Shown one piece after another: positions 8,891 to 18,792 of a DNA stretch of 64,000 bases. The stretch lies in NCBI RefSeq assembly GCF_016552165.1, contig NZ_JACVDA010000008.1, positions 1 to 64,000 on the forward strand, read 5' to 3'. Positions within the stretch are counted from its first letter, which is position 1, and every line of letters starts with the position of its first letter. This DNA comes from Parvimonas parva. GTDB taxonomy: Bacteria > Bacillota > Clostridia > Tissierellales > Peptoniphilaceae. The notes under the pieces are model-generated. The model ran no database searches, was not told the origin of the DNA, and saw nothing but the letters and a program-made list of their open reading frames with translations. A program made the translations under genes and the position numbers.

Positions 8891-11458
8891 TTATGCAATA
8901 CAAATTTTTCCGTTTATATTTTTGAAATTAATTGTAGTATTTGGAACTATTTTCCCTTCAATTATTTTTGTTGCTATTTCAGTTTCTATATTTTTTTGAA
9001 TGTATCTTTTTATAATTCTTGCTCCATAATTGTATGAATAAGTTGAATCTAAAATTAAATTTTTACATTCTTCGTCTAAATTGATTTTTACATCAATATC
9101 TTTTAATCTATTTTCAATTTCTGAAATAGTCATATCAATTATTTTGTAAAGTTCTTCTTTTTGTAACGGTTTGAATAAAACAATATCGTCAACTCTATTT
9201 AAAAATTCAGGTCTAAAAGAATTTTTTAATTCTTTCATAACTTCATCTTCAGCAGTTTTTGTGATTTTACCATTTTCATCAATTCCTTCTAACAAATAAA
9301 TAGAACCAATATTTGAAGTCATAATTATAATTGTATTTTTAAAATCTACAACTCTTCCTTGATTGTCAGTAAGTCGTCCATCATCTAAAACTTGTAAAAG
9401 TATATTAAAAACGTCTGGATGTGCTTTTTCTATTTCGTCAAATAAAATTACACAATATGGATTTCTTCTAACTTTTTCAGTAAGTTGTCCACCTTCATCA
9501 TATCCAACATATCCTGGAGGAGCTCCTATTAATCTTGAAACTGAATGTTTTTCCATATACTCACTCATATCAATTCTAACAAGATTTTTTTCATCATCAA
9601 ACATACTTTCACACAATGTTTTAGCTAGTTCTGTCTTACCTACTCCAGTAGGTCCTAAGAAGATAAATGAACCGATTGGTTTATTTTCATCTTTTAGTCC
9701 ACTTCTTGACCTTAAAATACAATCTCTAACTAAATCAATGGCCTCGTCTTGTCCAACAACTCTCTTGTGTAAAATTTCTCCAAGATGTAATAATTTTTCT
9801 TTTTCACCTTCAACTAATTTTTTAATTGGGATATTTGTCCATTTTGAAATAACTTCAGCAATTGTTTCCTCTGTTACTTCTTCTTTTAAGTAACTTTCTT
9901 TTTCTTTTTTCTTTTCATTAAGTTCGGCTAACTTCAATTCTAAATTTGCAAGCTTACCGTATTTTAATTTAGAAAGTTTTTCAAAATCATATTCTCTTTC
10001 AGCCTTTTCAATTTCAATTCTAACAGCATCAATTTCAGCTTTAACAGATTTTATTTCATTAATATCTTTTTTATCACTTTCCCACCTTGCAAGTTCTACA
10101 TTATATTTATTTTTAATATTTGATAATTCTTCTTCCAAGTCTTGTAATCTTTTTTTACTGATTTCATCAGTTTCTTTAACAAGTCCGGCTTTTTCAATTT
10201 CTAATTGTAAAACTTTTCTTCTCAAGTCGTCAATCTCTTGTGGCATTGAATCAATTTCTGTTCTTATCATAGAAGATGCCTCGTCCATTAAGTCAATAGC
10301 CTTGTCAGGTAAGAATCTATCTGTAATGTATCTATCACTTAAAGTTACACAAGCAATAACTGCTGAATCGGTTATCTTTATCCCATGATGTATTTCGTAT
10401 TTTTCTTTTATTCCTCTTAAAATTGAAATTGTGTCCTCAACTGTCGGCTCTTTTACTAAAACTTTTTGGAATCTTCTTTCCAATGCACCATCTTTTTCAA
10501 TATATTTTCTATATTCATCAAGAGTTGTTGCACCTATTGTATGCAATTCTCCTCTTGCAAGCATCGGTTTTAACATATTTGACGCATCTAATGCACCGTC
10601 AGTTTTACCTGCACCTACTAGAGTGTGAATTTCATCTATAAACAAAATTATTTCTCCGTCTGAATTTTTTATTTCTTCAAGAACAGCTTTTAATCTTTCT
10701 TCAAACTCTCCTCTAAACTTCGCACCTGCTATAAGACTTCCCATATCCAATGAAAAAATTATTTTATTTTTTAATCCATCAGGTACGTCATTATTTACAA
10801 TTCTTTGAGCCAAACCTTCAACGATTGCAGTCTTACCAACGCCAGGTTCTCCTATTAAAACAGGATTGTTTTTAGTTCTTCTTGATAAAATTCTAATTGA
10901 ATGTCTTATTTCCTCATCTCTACCGATTACAGGGTCAAGTTTACCATTCTTTGCCTCTTCAGTTAAATTTCTACCATATTTTAATAATTCTTCGCTTGTA
11001 CTTCCTTCTTTATGTTCGTTTTTCATATTCTTAATTCCCATTAAAGCATACTTAAATGAATTATATGTTATACTATATTTTCTAAAAATATCAGAAGATT
11101 TTACATTTTTTTCTTTTAAAAGCGCAAGATATATATGCTCTACTAAAATATTTGTATCTCCGGTTTCTTTAATTTCATCTTCCGAATTAAGTAAAATTCT
11201 TTGATAAACAGTGTTTGGATATATATTAGAACTACCATATTGAGAAGGTAAAGTTTCAAATGCTAATTTAACATCATTCCTATAACTGTCTATATTTACA
11301 TTCATTATATTTAAAATCTTAATTATTATATTGTCGCTATCTATCAAAGCCTTATGTAAATGTATATCTGAAATTTCTACATTTGCATTTTTTATTGCTA
11401 AACTTTGAGATTCTTCAACTATTTTCATTGCATCATTACTAAATTTATCTAAATTCAT
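8891..11458 (-). CDS. clpB: ATP-dependent disaggregase ClpB
   Basis: An 855-residue Hsp100 disaggregase that, with DnaK/DnaJ, rescues aggregated protein. The order is an N-terminal Clp-N repeat domain, AAA-1 with Walker [10 protein letters not shown] and Walker [16 protein letters not shown], a long middle coiled coil (roughly residues 400-520, rich in Glu/Lys) diagnostic of ClpB rather than ClpC, and AAA-2 with [12 protein letters not shown] and [11 protein letters not shown]. It follows the dnaJ-like gene by 76 bases. With no terminator between them, the CtsR-controlled promoter at 12485-12513 probably drives both. Confidence 0.97.
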   Translation of the reverse strand: MNLDKFSNDAMKIVEESQSLAIKNANVEISDIHLHKALIDSDNIIIKILNIMNVNIDSYRNDVKLAFETLPSQYGSSNIYPNTVYQRILLNSEDEIKETGDTNILVEHIYLALLKEKNVKSSDIFRKYSITYNSFKYALMGIKNMKNEHKEGSTSEELLKYGRNLTEEAKNGKLDPVIGRDEEIRHSIRILSRRTKNNPVLIGEPGVGKTAIVEGLAQRIVNNDVPDGLKNKIIFSLDMGSLIAGAKFRGEFEERLKAVLEEIKNSDGEIILFIDEIHTLVGAGKTDGALDASNMLKPMLARGELHTIGATTLDEYRKYIEKDGALERRFQKVLVKEPTVEDTISILRGIKEKYEIHHGIKITDSAVIACVTLSDRYITDRFLPDKAIDLMDEASSMIRTEIDSMPQEIDDLRRKVLQLEIEKAGLVKETDEISKKRLQDLEEELSNIKNKYNVELARWESDKKDINEIKSVKAEIDAVRIEIEKAEREYDFEKLSKLKYGKLANLELKLAELNEKKKEKESYLKEEVTEETIAEVISKWTNIPIKKLVEGEKEKLLHLGEILHKRVVGQDEAIDLVRDCILRSRSGLKDENKPIGSFIFLGPTGVGKTELAKTLCESMFDDEKNLVRIDMSEYMEKHSVSRLIGAPPGYVGYDEGGQLTEKVRRNPYCVILFDEIEKAHPDVFNILLQVLDDGRLTDNQGRVVDFKNTIIIMTSNIGSIYLLEGIDENGKITKTAEDEVMKELKNSFRPEFLNRVDDIVLFKPLQKEELYKIIDMTISEIENRLKDIDVKINLDEECKNLILDSTYSYNYGARIIKRYIQKNIETEIATKIIEGKIVPNTTINFKNINGKICIA

Positions 11459-11534
11459 AATATTTCTCCTTTCTAAAACTTACTCTTTACTAAAATATTA
11501 AATTCATCACAATTTAGCTATTGTCCACTTCATT

Positions 11535-12443
11535 TTAATTCTCCATTAATTTTTTATATAATTCTAATTTATCATTTGATAAATTTTTAGGATTATTTAT
11601 AACTATTTCAAGATATAAATCCCCTGTCTTTCCTTTTAAATCAGTATATCCTTTATTTGATATTCTAATTTTTTTCATACTTTCTATTTTTTCAGGAATT
11701 TTAACTCTAATGTTTCCATTTAGTGTTTCAACAACCTTTGTAGTTCCAAAATATGCCTCCCAAGGATATAGACTTACAGTTTTTATCAAATCTAAATCTT
11801 CAAGTCTATACTCATCATTTATAACATTAATTTTGACAAGTATATCTCCGTCAATAGAATATTTATCTCCATTAACTTTAACTTTTTTACCACTCGTTAT
11901 TCCCTTTGGAATTTTTACAGTTATTTTTTTAGGAGAATTATTTATATTAACATAAAGTTCTCTTTCAACTCCTAAATACGCCTCTTTAACTGATAAATTC
12001 AAACTTGTTTCATATTTTTGTCTTCGTGGCTGTCTATTAAATCCTGAATATTTATTGGCATTTGAAAAATTATCAAATCCTGAAAAGCCTCCAAATCCGG
12101 AAGATGAACTTCCCCCGCCGAAGAACATATTAAAGAAGTCTGAAAAGCCCCCCATATTACTTCCGTTAAATGAGCCACTGAAACCATAATTTCTAGGGTC
12201 AAAATTATCTCCACCACTAAAATTATAATTTGAACCAAACATATCATATTGCTTTCTTTTTTCTTTATCGGATAGAACTTCATAAGCCTCATTTATTTCT
12301 TTAAATTTGTTGCTGGCAACTTCATCATTTTGATTTACATCAGGATGATATTTCTTTGCTAATTTTCTATATTCTTTTTTTATTTCTGCATCAGTTGCAT
12401 TTTTATCTACACCTAAAATTTTATAATAATCTTTGTATTCCAT
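11535..12443 (-). CDS. DnaJ-class co-chaperone without zinc finger (CbpA-like)
   Basis: About 302 residues: an N-terminal J domain ([23 protein letters not shown] motif in YHPDVN), a Gly/Phe/Ser-rich linker ([14 protein letters not shown]), then two DnaJ C-terminal substrate-binding domains. It contains no cysteine, so the CxxCxGxG zinc modules of type I DnaJ are absent; this makes it a type II (CbpA-like) J protein. ATG 12443 is chosen because GGAGGG sits 6 bases upstream; a GTG at 12455 is also in frame but overlaps that site. It is the first gene of a CtsR-box operon with clpB. No dnaK or grpE is in the window. Confidence 0.93.
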   Translation of the reverse strand: MEYKDYYKILGVDKNATDAEIKKEYRKLAKKYHPDVNQNDEVASNKFKEINEAYEVLSDKEKRKQYDMFGSNYNFSGGDNFDPRNYGFSGSFNGSNMGGFSDFFNMFFGGGSSSSGFGGFSGFDNFSNANKYSGFNRQPRRQKYETSLNLSVKEAYLGVERELYVNINNSPKKITVKIPKGITSGKKVKVNGDKYSIDGDILVKINVINDEYRLEDLDLIKTVSLYPWEAYFGTTKVVETLNGNIRVKIPEKIESMKKIRISNKGYTDLKGKTGDLYLEIVINNPKNLSNDKLELYKKLMEN

Positions 12444-12458
12444 AAAACCCTCCACTAA

Positions 12459-12475
12459 TTTGACTTTCTTTGACC
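12459..12475 (-). promoter_or_regulatory. CtsR operator upstream of dnaJ-clpB
   Basis: The minus strand reads GGTCAAAGAAAGTCAAA. This matches the CtsR heptad consensus RGTCAAANANRGTCAAA at every fixed position. It lies between the -10 element and the ribosome binding site of the dnaJ-like gene, where bound repressor would block transcription. CtsR represses class III heat-shock genes such as clp genes in Firmicutes. ctsR itself is not in the window. Confidence 0.9.
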
Positions 12476-12484
12476 TTTAACTTT

Positions 12485-12513
12485 ATTATACCCCATATAT
12501 GAAAAATAAACAA
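12485..12513 (-). promoter_or_regulatory. Sigma-A promoter of dnaJ-clpB
   Basis: On the minus strand TTGTTT (12508-12513) and TATAAT (12485-12490) are separated by exactly 17 bases. The CtsR operator starts about 10 bases downstream of the -10 element. Confidence 0.75.
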
Positions 12514-12562
12514 TATTTTTATTTAAAAAAGTTTTTTTGAAATAATATTTACAATTTTACTA

Positions 12563-12591
12563 TTGTATTAATATTTTTAATATTGTATAAT
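12563..12591 (+). promoter_or_regulatory. Sigma-A promoter of yedF
   Basis: TTGTAT (12563-12568) and TATAAT (12586-12591) are 17 bases apart on the plus strand. The yedF ATG follows at 12629 behind a TTGGAGGT ribosome binding site. The promoter is divergent from that of dnaJ-clpB. Confidence 0.7.
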
Positions 12592-12628
12592 TAGATTGTA
12601 TAAATTATATTTTTTTTGGAGGTATATT

Positions 12629-13228
12629 ATGAAAGAAATAAACGCTAAAGGTTTAGTTTGTCCACAACCTTTAATTTTAACTAAAAAAGCTGTTGAAAGC
12701 TCAGAAGAAAAAGATTTTTTAGTTATAGTAGATAATGACACGGCAGTTAAAAACTTAGAAAAATTTGCTAAGAGTAGTAATTTAGATTTTAGATTTGAAA
12801 AAATATCTGATAATGAATTTAATATTTTTGTATCAAAAAATACAAATACTTCTTTACAAGAACCAAGTGCTTTTTGCTCTGTTGAAAACTCATCTGATGT
12901 AGTAATTGCAATTTCAAAAGACTTTATGGGAAACGGCTCAGAAGAATTAGGAAAATTATTAATTAAAGGTTTCGTTTACACTTCTAGTGAATATGAAAAA
13001 TTACCAAAGACAATGGTGTTCTTCAATGCCGGAGTTAAATTAACTTCTGAAGGCTCTCCTTGTATTGATGATTTGAAAAAGTTGGAAGAAAAAGGTGTAG
13101 AAATTATTTCTTGTGGAACTTGTCTTGACTACTATGGACTTAAAGAAAAACTTTTAGTTGGCGAAATAAGTAATATGTACACAATCTACGAAACACTATT
13201 TAATGCAGGAAAAGTAATAAATATATAA
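12629..13228 (+). CDS. yedF: Sulfurtransferase-like selenium metabolism protein YedF
   Basis: About 199 residues with two modules. The N-terminal TusA/SirA domain has the C-P-x-P signature (AKGLVCPQPLILTKKAVE). The C-terminal DsrE/DsrF-like domain has a conserved cysteine segment (ISCGTCLDYYGLKEKLLVGE). This two-domain form is annotated as putative selenium metabolism protein YedF and often accompanies selD. Cys in the CPxP motif is the likely persulfide carrier. ATG 12629 has a strong GGAGGT site; an upstream in-frame start at 12596 has none. It is one of few plus-strand genes and a single transcription unit. Confidence 0.88.
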   Translation: MKEINAKGLVCPQPLILTKKAVESSEEKDFLVIVDNDTAVKNLEKFAKSSNLDFRFEKISDNEFNIFVSKNTNTSLQEPSAFCSVENSSDVVIAISKDFMGNGSEELGKLLIKGFVYTSSEYEKLPKTMVFFNAGVKLTSEGSPCIDDLKKLEEKGVEIISCGTCLDYYGLKEKLLVGEISNMYTIYETLFNAGKVINI

Positions 13229-13235
13229 AAGCTAA

Positions 13236-13261
13236 AAAACCGGCTAATTCCAGCCGGTTTT
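13236..13261. terminator. Bidirectional terminator between yedF and the polysaccharide locus
   Basis: AAAACCGGCT (13236-13245) pairs perfectly with AGCCGGTTTT (13252-13261) around a 6-base loop. The U-tract forms on either strand, so it serves convergent yedF (+) and the Wzz-like gene (-). Confidence 0.9.
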
Positions 13262-13270
13262 AACTTTAAA

Positions 13271-14305
13271 TTATAATTTATATGATAATACTCCAATTAT
13301 ATTCTTTTCATAATTTTTTAAATTTTGTAATAATTTTTCGAAAGATGAGTATCTAGTTATTCCATATTCTTCAACTAATATAACATTTTTTAAATTCATT
13401 ATATTATTTAAGTCATTTGTTTTTAATATATTAACTTTATCTATATTACAATCATTTAACTTCTTAATAATATTTGAATTAGAGCTAAGTATACTTAATT
13501 CTTCAATATTTTCATTATTAATTTTATATTTCAAAACTTCAAACAAATCATTATTATTTTTTATTTCTTGAACAAATTTTATATTATATTTTCTATAATC
13601 TCCCTCTCTATTCACAGTTGGATTAAATATATACATTATAAAATTTATAATAGCAACTAAAATTATTAAGGCTATTTCAATTGCGAAAATTTTTACTAAT
13701 AATTTTTTCATACTATAGCCAGTATTAATATTTTCTTTAGAACTAAGTTCTTTAGAATAATTAGATTCAACTTTTTCAATAGTAACATTATTATAAACTG
13801 ATTTATATTTATTTATTAATTCATCAAATTTCTTTTCAATCAAATCATTTACCAATTTACTTGGTGTCAATATTTTTGCAGAAACCCCTAAATTAGTTGA
13901 AATATAATTTACTACTACTTTCTTATCCCAGTAATCTGAATTTGAATTTTTTAAAGTAACAGCTGATGTATCCAATTCTTTAGCCATTTGTGATAAATCT
14001 TTATCACTCACATCATTAAATAGATAAGCTCCATTTAAATTAGATATTAACAACTTTTCGTAAAAATCAGAATATCCTCTTCTACTGTATAAGGCATTTA
14101 CATTGTCACTCTCAGGAGCAGTTATTTTATAAGCTACATAAGTTGAATATTGCACTCCTTCTTTTACTACTGTTTTTTTATTTATCGTTTGTAAAACCAA
14201 CGGACAAACTAAAGCAACACTTAGTATTAAAAATGCTACTAAATTTAAAACTCTCTTTTTATATATATTGGATAATAAATCTCCAAATGAATAATTTTCA
14301 AACAT
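13271..14305 (-). CDS. Wzz-like chain-length determinant / polysaccharide export protein
   Basis: A 344-residue membrane protein. One membrane segment near residues 20-38 (LVAFLILSVALVCPLVLQ) follows a short cytoplasmic N-terminus, and another lies near 210-235 (IFAIEIALIILVAIINFIMYIF). The periplasm-facing region between them and the cytoplasmic tail fit Wzz/CapA-type polysaccharide co-polymerases, which set chain length. The tail lacks a Walker A motif, so there is no fused tyrosine kinase. It is the last gene of the polysaccharide locus, immediately after the Wzy-like polymerase. Family similarity is by topology and context, so the call is moderate. Confidence 0.65.
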   Translation of the reverse strand: MFENYSFGDLLSNIYKKRVLNLVAFLILSVALVCPLVLQTINKKTVVKEGVQYSTYVAYKITAPESDNVNALYSRRGYSDFYEKLLISNLNGAYLFNDVSDKDLSQMAKELDTSAVTLKNSNSDYWDKKVVVNYISTNLGVSAKILTPSKLVNDLIEKKFDELINKYKSVYNNVTIEKVESNYSKELSSKENINTGYSMKKLLVKIFAIEIALIILVAIINFIMYIFNPTVNREGDYRKYNIKFVQEIKNNNDLFEVLKYKINNENIEELSILSSNSNIIKKLNDCNIDKVNILKTNDLNNIMNLKNVILVEEYGITRYSSFEKLLQNLKNYEKNIIGVLSYKL

Positions 14306-14306
14306 A

Positions 14307-15785
14307 TCATATCTCCTTCGTTTTAAAAATTGTATAAGAATTATCTTTTGATATTAATTTCGCTGATACAAATATTAATATCACTATAAACCAAAATTGG
14401 AATGTAAATAATATTGAAAAGCTTTCTGAAAAACTACTTCTAGGCATAAAAAACAAATTATTCAATATTATTAATGTACAAATAAAAGGTAAAGTTTTAT
14501 TCTTATAAGAAACATTAAGCATTCTTATAAATAAAAAACCTAAAAATATACTAAATAAAAACACACCTAAGTATCCAAAATCAGTATAATTTTCCATTAT
14601 AAAACTACTTCCTAATCCATGTCCTTTTAAATAATCACCTTTTATTGATATATAAGAAATGTTATGAGCGTAGCTATTACTTTTTATTGCTAACTCAATA
14701 CTATTTGTTGTAGCTGTAAATGGCTTTGTATCAAATAGAAACTTACCAAAATTTCCATGAGTAAAGTATTCAATAATTGGTCCAAAAGTAAAATTTGTAA
14801 AACTTCTTACAGCAATATTACTATTATACAAAAAACCTCTTGCTAAAACACCAAAACTTGTCCCTTGTTTATATATAAAATCAACGAATATATCAAATAT
14901 TTTAAAATTCGAAACCTCAACATTATCTCTAACATAATTTAAAAGTCCCATTCCAACTATTATTATTGGAAGGCTGGTATAAATTAAAATTCTTTCTTTT
15001 AATCCTATCCATTTATTTTTAATATCTTCCTGGTCTCTTATAAAGTAATATATAAAAGAAAATATTAAAGTTAAAATAAATGGATTTCTTGTCCCAATAA
15101 CTAAATATATAGCATTTGCAAATAAGTTACTGATTAAGACTATAGTAGCATTTCTTTTATTTGGTTTAGAAGCCAAATATATACACATAGAATAAACTGT
15201 AAAAACTGATAGTATATATGTAAAGTAAGGTAAACTACTCTTAAAAGATGCATAATAAGTGTAATATGATGTATTTAACTTAAATATCAACCTTTCTATA
15301 AGCCTTAAAGTATAAAACGGATATGTCAATACATATACTGCAAGCGAAATAATCCTTACATTTTTTAACCAAACAGAATTTTCTATTATATTACTTTCAT
15401 TTTCTAAGTTTTCCTTATTTTTAGTTTTTAATAGTGCTTTTGAAATTATTCCTCCAATAAACAATCCGAAAAGTGAAATCATAACTATAATAAAAGCAAA
15501 AACATAAGCATCTTTTTGATAAGTATTAAAACTATAATCTCTTAAATAATCTATTGTAGGTCTTGAAACTAAAAATATAAAAATAGTTATATAAAAAAAT
15601 AAATGTATTATATAATATTTTATATCAGTAAAACAAAATATTATCAAGCTAATGAAAAAGGATAATAGTGTAAAAAGTAATATATCCAATCTCTCTGTAT
15701 ATAAATAGCTCACTCCAAGTAATAGTGTGAAAATAAAAGATAATGCTGTAATTAAAGAATAAAATCTTTTAAAAGTAATATTCAT
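14307..15785 (-). CDS. Wzy-like O-antigen/oligosaccharide repeat-unit polymerase
   Basis: A 492-residue polytopic membrane protein with about 11-13 hydrophobic segments. A large extracytoplasmic loop (roughly residues 295-385) ends in KGDYLKGHGLGSSFIMENYTD, resembling the loop before the last helices of Wzy polymerases. It lies between a GT4 gene and a Wzz-like gene, as expected for a Wzx/Wzy-type pathway, but no flippase (wzx) is visible in the locus. Sequence conservation in this family is poor, so topology and neighbours carry the call. Confidence 0.7.
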   Translation of the reverse strand: MNITFKRFYSLITALSFIFTLLLGVSYLYTERLDILLFTLLSFFISLIIFCFTDIKYYIIHLFFYITIFIFLVSRPTIDYLRDYSFNTYQKDAYVFAFIIVMISLFGLFIGGIISKALLKTKNKENLENESNIIENSVWLKNVRIISLAVYVLTYPFYTLRLIERLIFKLNTSYYTYYASFKSSLPYFTYILSVFTVYSMCIYLASKPNKRNATIVLISNLFANAIYLVIGTRNPFILTLIFSFIYYFIRDQEDIKNKWIGLKERILIYTSLPIIIVGMGLLNYVRDNVEVSNFKIFDIFVDFIYKQGTSFGVLARGFLYNSNIAVRSFTNFTFGPIIEYFTHGNFGKFLFDTKPFTATTNSIELAIKSNSYAHNISYISIKGDYLKGHGLGSSFIMENYTDFGYLGVFLFSIFLGFLFIRMLNVSYKNKTLPFICTLIILNNLFFMPRSSFSESFSILFTFQFWFIVILIFVSAKLISKDNSYTIFKTKEI

Positions 15786-15798
15786 ATAATTATCTCCA

Positions 15799-16899
15799 TT
15801 ATTTTAATATTTCATTTATATTTTTTATTTGTTCAGGAACTGTAAATTTTGTTATAAATTTTTTCATTTCTGATTTATCCACTAATCTAGAATTGTCAAA
15901 ATAATCAACAATATATTTACAAGCTTCATCAGTAGAGTTTATAACTCTTCCAAATTTACCATTATTTGAGAGTTCCTTTACTCCTCCAACGTCTGTAGAA
16001 ATAAAAGGAATTCCTAAAGCTAATCCTTCAACAATGGCACCGGAAAATCCTTCTTGTTTTGACATTGAAAACATCAAATCCATTTTTTTGATATATTTAT
16101 ATGGATTTTTTTGATATCCTAAAAAATGAACATAATCTTCCAAATTGTCCTTTTGCACCAACTCTTTTATATGATTTTCTAACTCCCCTGCACCTAAAAA
16201 ATATAAATGATATTTTTTATTTAAATTTTTGTGTAATTTTTTAATTGTTTCATAAACTTCCAGTGACCCTTTTAAGTTTTCAATTCTGCCAATTACACAA
16301 ATTGATTTTTTTTCAATGTTAATATCTGTCCATTCATTTGATTTTTCCAAAATACTATCAAAATCATATCCATTATAAATAGTTAAGACTTTGTCTTCGT
16401 ATTCAGGATAAACTGAAATTATGGACTCTTTCGTTTTTTCTGATACAGAAATTATCTTGTCAACCACTTCTAAATGCTTTCGATGATTATTTCTCTTTTG
16501 AGAATCATTCATAAAATCTTCAATACTTCCATGAATCCAAGCAATTTTTTTTACACTCTCATCTCTTGAAAATTCAAAAGGAGGGTTCATTATAGTAAAT
16601 GAAATTTCTATATCATATTTTTCTTTAACCATTATTTTTCTTACTAAATTTGGAAAAAATTTTCTTATTCTCCACAAAATAGCTCTCTTTATTTTAGATT
16701 GTCTATAATCTTGCCATGATTTTAGTATTTTTATATTATCATTAACAGGTTCGTAACCCTTATCGAAATGCTCAATCTCAATTATATCAATATCATATTT
16801 CTCTCTATCAAGATTATTTACAATTGTTGATAATATTTTTTCTGCCCCTCCTCCTAAAGAAAAAGACCACAAAAAAAATAATATTTTCTTTTTTTTCAA
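15799..16899 (-). CDS. Glycosyltransferase family 4
   Basis: A 366-residue GT-B enzyme. The N-terminal glycine loop SFSLGGGAEKILSTIV is typical of GT4. The C-terminal half has ICVIGRIENLKGS and the E-x7-E donor-site motif (SKQEGFSGAIVEGLALGIP). It starts with TTG at 16899, with a weak GGGTGAT site upstream. It probably adds one sugar to the lipid-linked repeat unit on the cytoplasmic face. It follows licD by 9 bases; donor and acceptor cannot be told from sequence. Confidence 0.9.
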   Translation of the reverse strand: MKKKKILFFLWSFSLGGGAEKILSTIVNNLDREKYDIDIIEIEHFDKGYEPVNDNIKILKSWQDYRQSKIKRAILWRIRKFFPNLVRKIMVKEKYDIEISFTIMNPPFEFSRDESVKKIAWIHGSIEDFMNDSQKRNNHRKHLEVVDKIISVSEKTKESIISVYPEYEDKVLTIYNGYDFDSILEKSNEWTDINIEKKSICVIGRIENLKGSLEVYETIKKLHKNLNKKYHLYFLGAGELENHIKELVQKDNLEDYVHFLGYQKNPYKYIKKMDLMFSMSKQEGFSGAIVEGLALGIPFISTDVGGVKELSNNGKFGRVINSTDEACKYIVDYFDNSRLVDKSEMKKFITKFTVPEQIKNINEILK

Positions 16900-16908
16900 A
16901 CAATCACC

Positions 16909-17784
16909 CTATTTCCAAATTTCTTCATAATTTGTATAGCTATTTTTCAAATCTAAGAACAGCAAGTCATGATGTGGTACTTGTTTTTCTTTTGGAGGTA
17001 ATTTCATATAATCTCCAAATGCAGTTTTTAAATAGCCGTCATATCCAATAGGAATTGGCATTTTTGTATCTTCAAAATCAAAATATTTTTTATCTACAAA
17101 CCACTCTTTTTTATATACTTTTTTCATATAGTATGGTCCTGAGCAAAGTTCTGTTATATATTCTGAATCTTTTATTTTATATTTAGTCATTTTCTTTTCA
17201 GCTAATTTCCAAATTTTATATCTAACTTTTTTAGATTTAAAAATAGATAACAATATTTTAGAAACTTTTTTCTTTAATCCCCCATGTTTTTCTGGTAAAA
17301 CTTGTGCACAGAATAAAGAATAAATAAGTCCCCACATTATTTGAAATTTTCTTTGTATTTTTCCACTTGGACAACCGTCTAGTGGTAAAATATCAAGTGC
17401 TATTCCATGACTAATATTTAATCCTTTTTGATATGGTTTTACAGCTGTTGTTTCATTATCTCTAATAGTGATAAAAAGATTGTGGTCAACTAAATATTCA
17501 TTTGCTTTTACAAGTGAATATTTTTTTGTATCTGCTTTTTTATTCCATAACAAAACTAATTTTTCATAATCTTCTCTAGGCATAAAAAAGTCTAAGTCAT
17601 CATCCCAAGGAATAAAACCTGAATGTCTTAAACTACCTATTGCTCCACCACCACAAAGATAACATAATAAATTATTTTCTTCACAGAATGAAACAAAGTA
17701 TCTACCCATTTCTAAACTTTTAAGTTGTAATTCTCTTAAATTTATTTCTTCCATATTAAAATTTACATTAATTAAATATTCCAT
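16909..17784 (-). CDS. licD: LicD family phosphotransferase
   Basis: A 291-residue LicD-family protein. The signature CGGGAIGSLRHSGFIPWDDD followed by LDFFMPREDYEKL is the nucleotidyltransferase-like core, with the DDDLD metal ligands. LicD proteins transfer phosphocholine or other phospho-substituents onto teichoic acids and glycans. ATG 17784 and ATG 17754 are both possible; neither has a strong ribosome site. It overlaps the tarJ-like gene by 13 bases, so translation is likely coupled. There is no visible licA/licC choline pathway here, so the transferred group may be ribitol- or glycerol-phosphate rather than choline. Confidence 0.9.
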   Translation of the reverse strand: MEYLINVNFNMEEINLRELQLKSLEMGRYFVSFCEENNLLCYLCGGGAIGSLRHSGFIPWDDDLDFFMPREDYEKLVLLWNKKADTKKYSLVKANEYLVDHNLFITIRDNETTAVKPYQKGLNISHGIALDILPLDGCPSGKIQRKFQIMWGLIYSLFCAQVLPEKHGGLKKKVSKILLSIFKSKKVRYKIWKLAEKKMTKYKIKDSEYITELCSGPYYMKKVYKKEWFVDKKYFDFEDTKMPIPIGYDGYLKTAFGDYMKLPPKEKQVPHHDLLFLDLKNSYTNYEEIWK

Positions 17785-18791
17785 TTTGCAACAGTTTTAA
17801 ATGGTGTATTCAAATCAGTTTTAAAGAATCTATGAATATCATCAACATTGTTTATTTCATCATCTTCAAAAACTATTGACTTAAATCTATTTTGAATTTT
17901 TTTATTTTCAAGCATTTTAACTGCTTCTTCAAAATCCATCCTACCGGATCTGGAACAACCAACTAATGTCAATCCTTTCTCTAATATATCTCTTGTATTA
18001 ATAGCAACCTTATTTTCACTAACACCCATAAGCATAATTGAGCCTTGTGGTTTAATATACTTAATTATATTATTAATTGCATCTTCACTTCCTAGTCCAC
18101 CTGCGCATTCAAATGCATGGTCAGTTGAAAAATCTTCCGGTATATCATCGATAGAATAAATTTTATCAACAAATGAAAAGATTTTTAATTTTTCTAAATT
18201 TCTTCCTATTACAACTATTTTACTTTTTGGAAATTTGTATTTTAAAACATTAGCCATAACAAAACCTAGACTTCCATTTCCAAAAATAGTTATAGTTTCT
18301 TTATTTTCAAGTGAATTTTTAACAAATCTATCATAAGCATGAAAACCAACTGAAATAAACTCTAAAATAGATGCAACTGACAATTCAATATCATTAAATT
18401 TAACAAGTCTATCAGGAGAAATTTTTACAAATTCTCTCATAAATCCGTCATGTCCACTAGATAAGAAGTATGCTCCCTTTACATAGTTTTCATATATATT
18501 ATCGTCAAATTTACAAGGTGGAGTATTTGGTATCATTGACACCTTATCCCCTACTTTAAATGTATTCGTTGGGTCAAAAACAACTTCTCCACATGATTCA
18601 TGAATTGGAGCCATTGGAAGTTTCTTTGCTAAAACTTTCGGGTCTCTTTTTCCTAAATAATATCTTTGATCAGCATGGCATAAGGACACATACAAAGGCT
18701 TTACAATTACTTTATCTCCTAAAAAGCTTTCATCAACATATTTTACTGAAATGAAACCGGGTTTAATTAATTGAAAAATTCTATTTATCAT
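17772..18791 (-). CDS. tarJ: Ribulose-5-phosphate reductase TarJ-like
   Basis: A 339-residue zinc-type medium-chain dehydrogenase/reductase. The N-terminal half has LYVSLCHADQRYYLGKR, with a cysteine in the catalytic-zinc position, and PMAPIHESCGEV. The NAD(P)-binding half has ITIFGNGSLGFVMANVL. Together with the TarI-like gene directly upstream, this fits TarJ, which reduces ribulose 5-phosphate to ribitol 5-phosphate for CDP-ribitol synthesis. The structural zinc-binding four-cysteine loop of classical alcohol dehydrogenases is not evident, as in TarJ. It follows tarI by 1 base. Confidence 0.88.
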   Translation of the reverse strand: MINRIFQLIKPGFISVKYVDESFLGDKVIVKPLYVSLCHADQRYYLGKRDPKVLAKKLPMAPIHESCGEVVFDPTNTFKVGDKVSMIPNTPPCKFDDNIYENYVKGAYFLSSGHDGFMREFVKISPDRLVKFNDIELSVASILEFISVGFHAYDRFVKNSLENKETITIFGNGSLGFVMANVLKYKFPKSKIVVIGRNLEKLKIFSFVDKIYSIDDIPEDFSTDHAFECAGGLGSEDAINNIIKYIKPQGSIMLMGVSENKVAINTRDILEKGLTLVGCSRSGRMDFEEAVKMLENKKIQNRFKSIVFEDDEINNVDDIHRFFKTDLNTPFKTVAKWNI

Positions 18792-18792
18792 T

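Noticed and set aside
11999-12292. 97-codon open frame on the minus strand inside the dnaJ-like gene
   Set aside because: It is an out-of-frame shadow of the Gly/Phe-rich linker; its translation has no domain pattern and no ribosome site.
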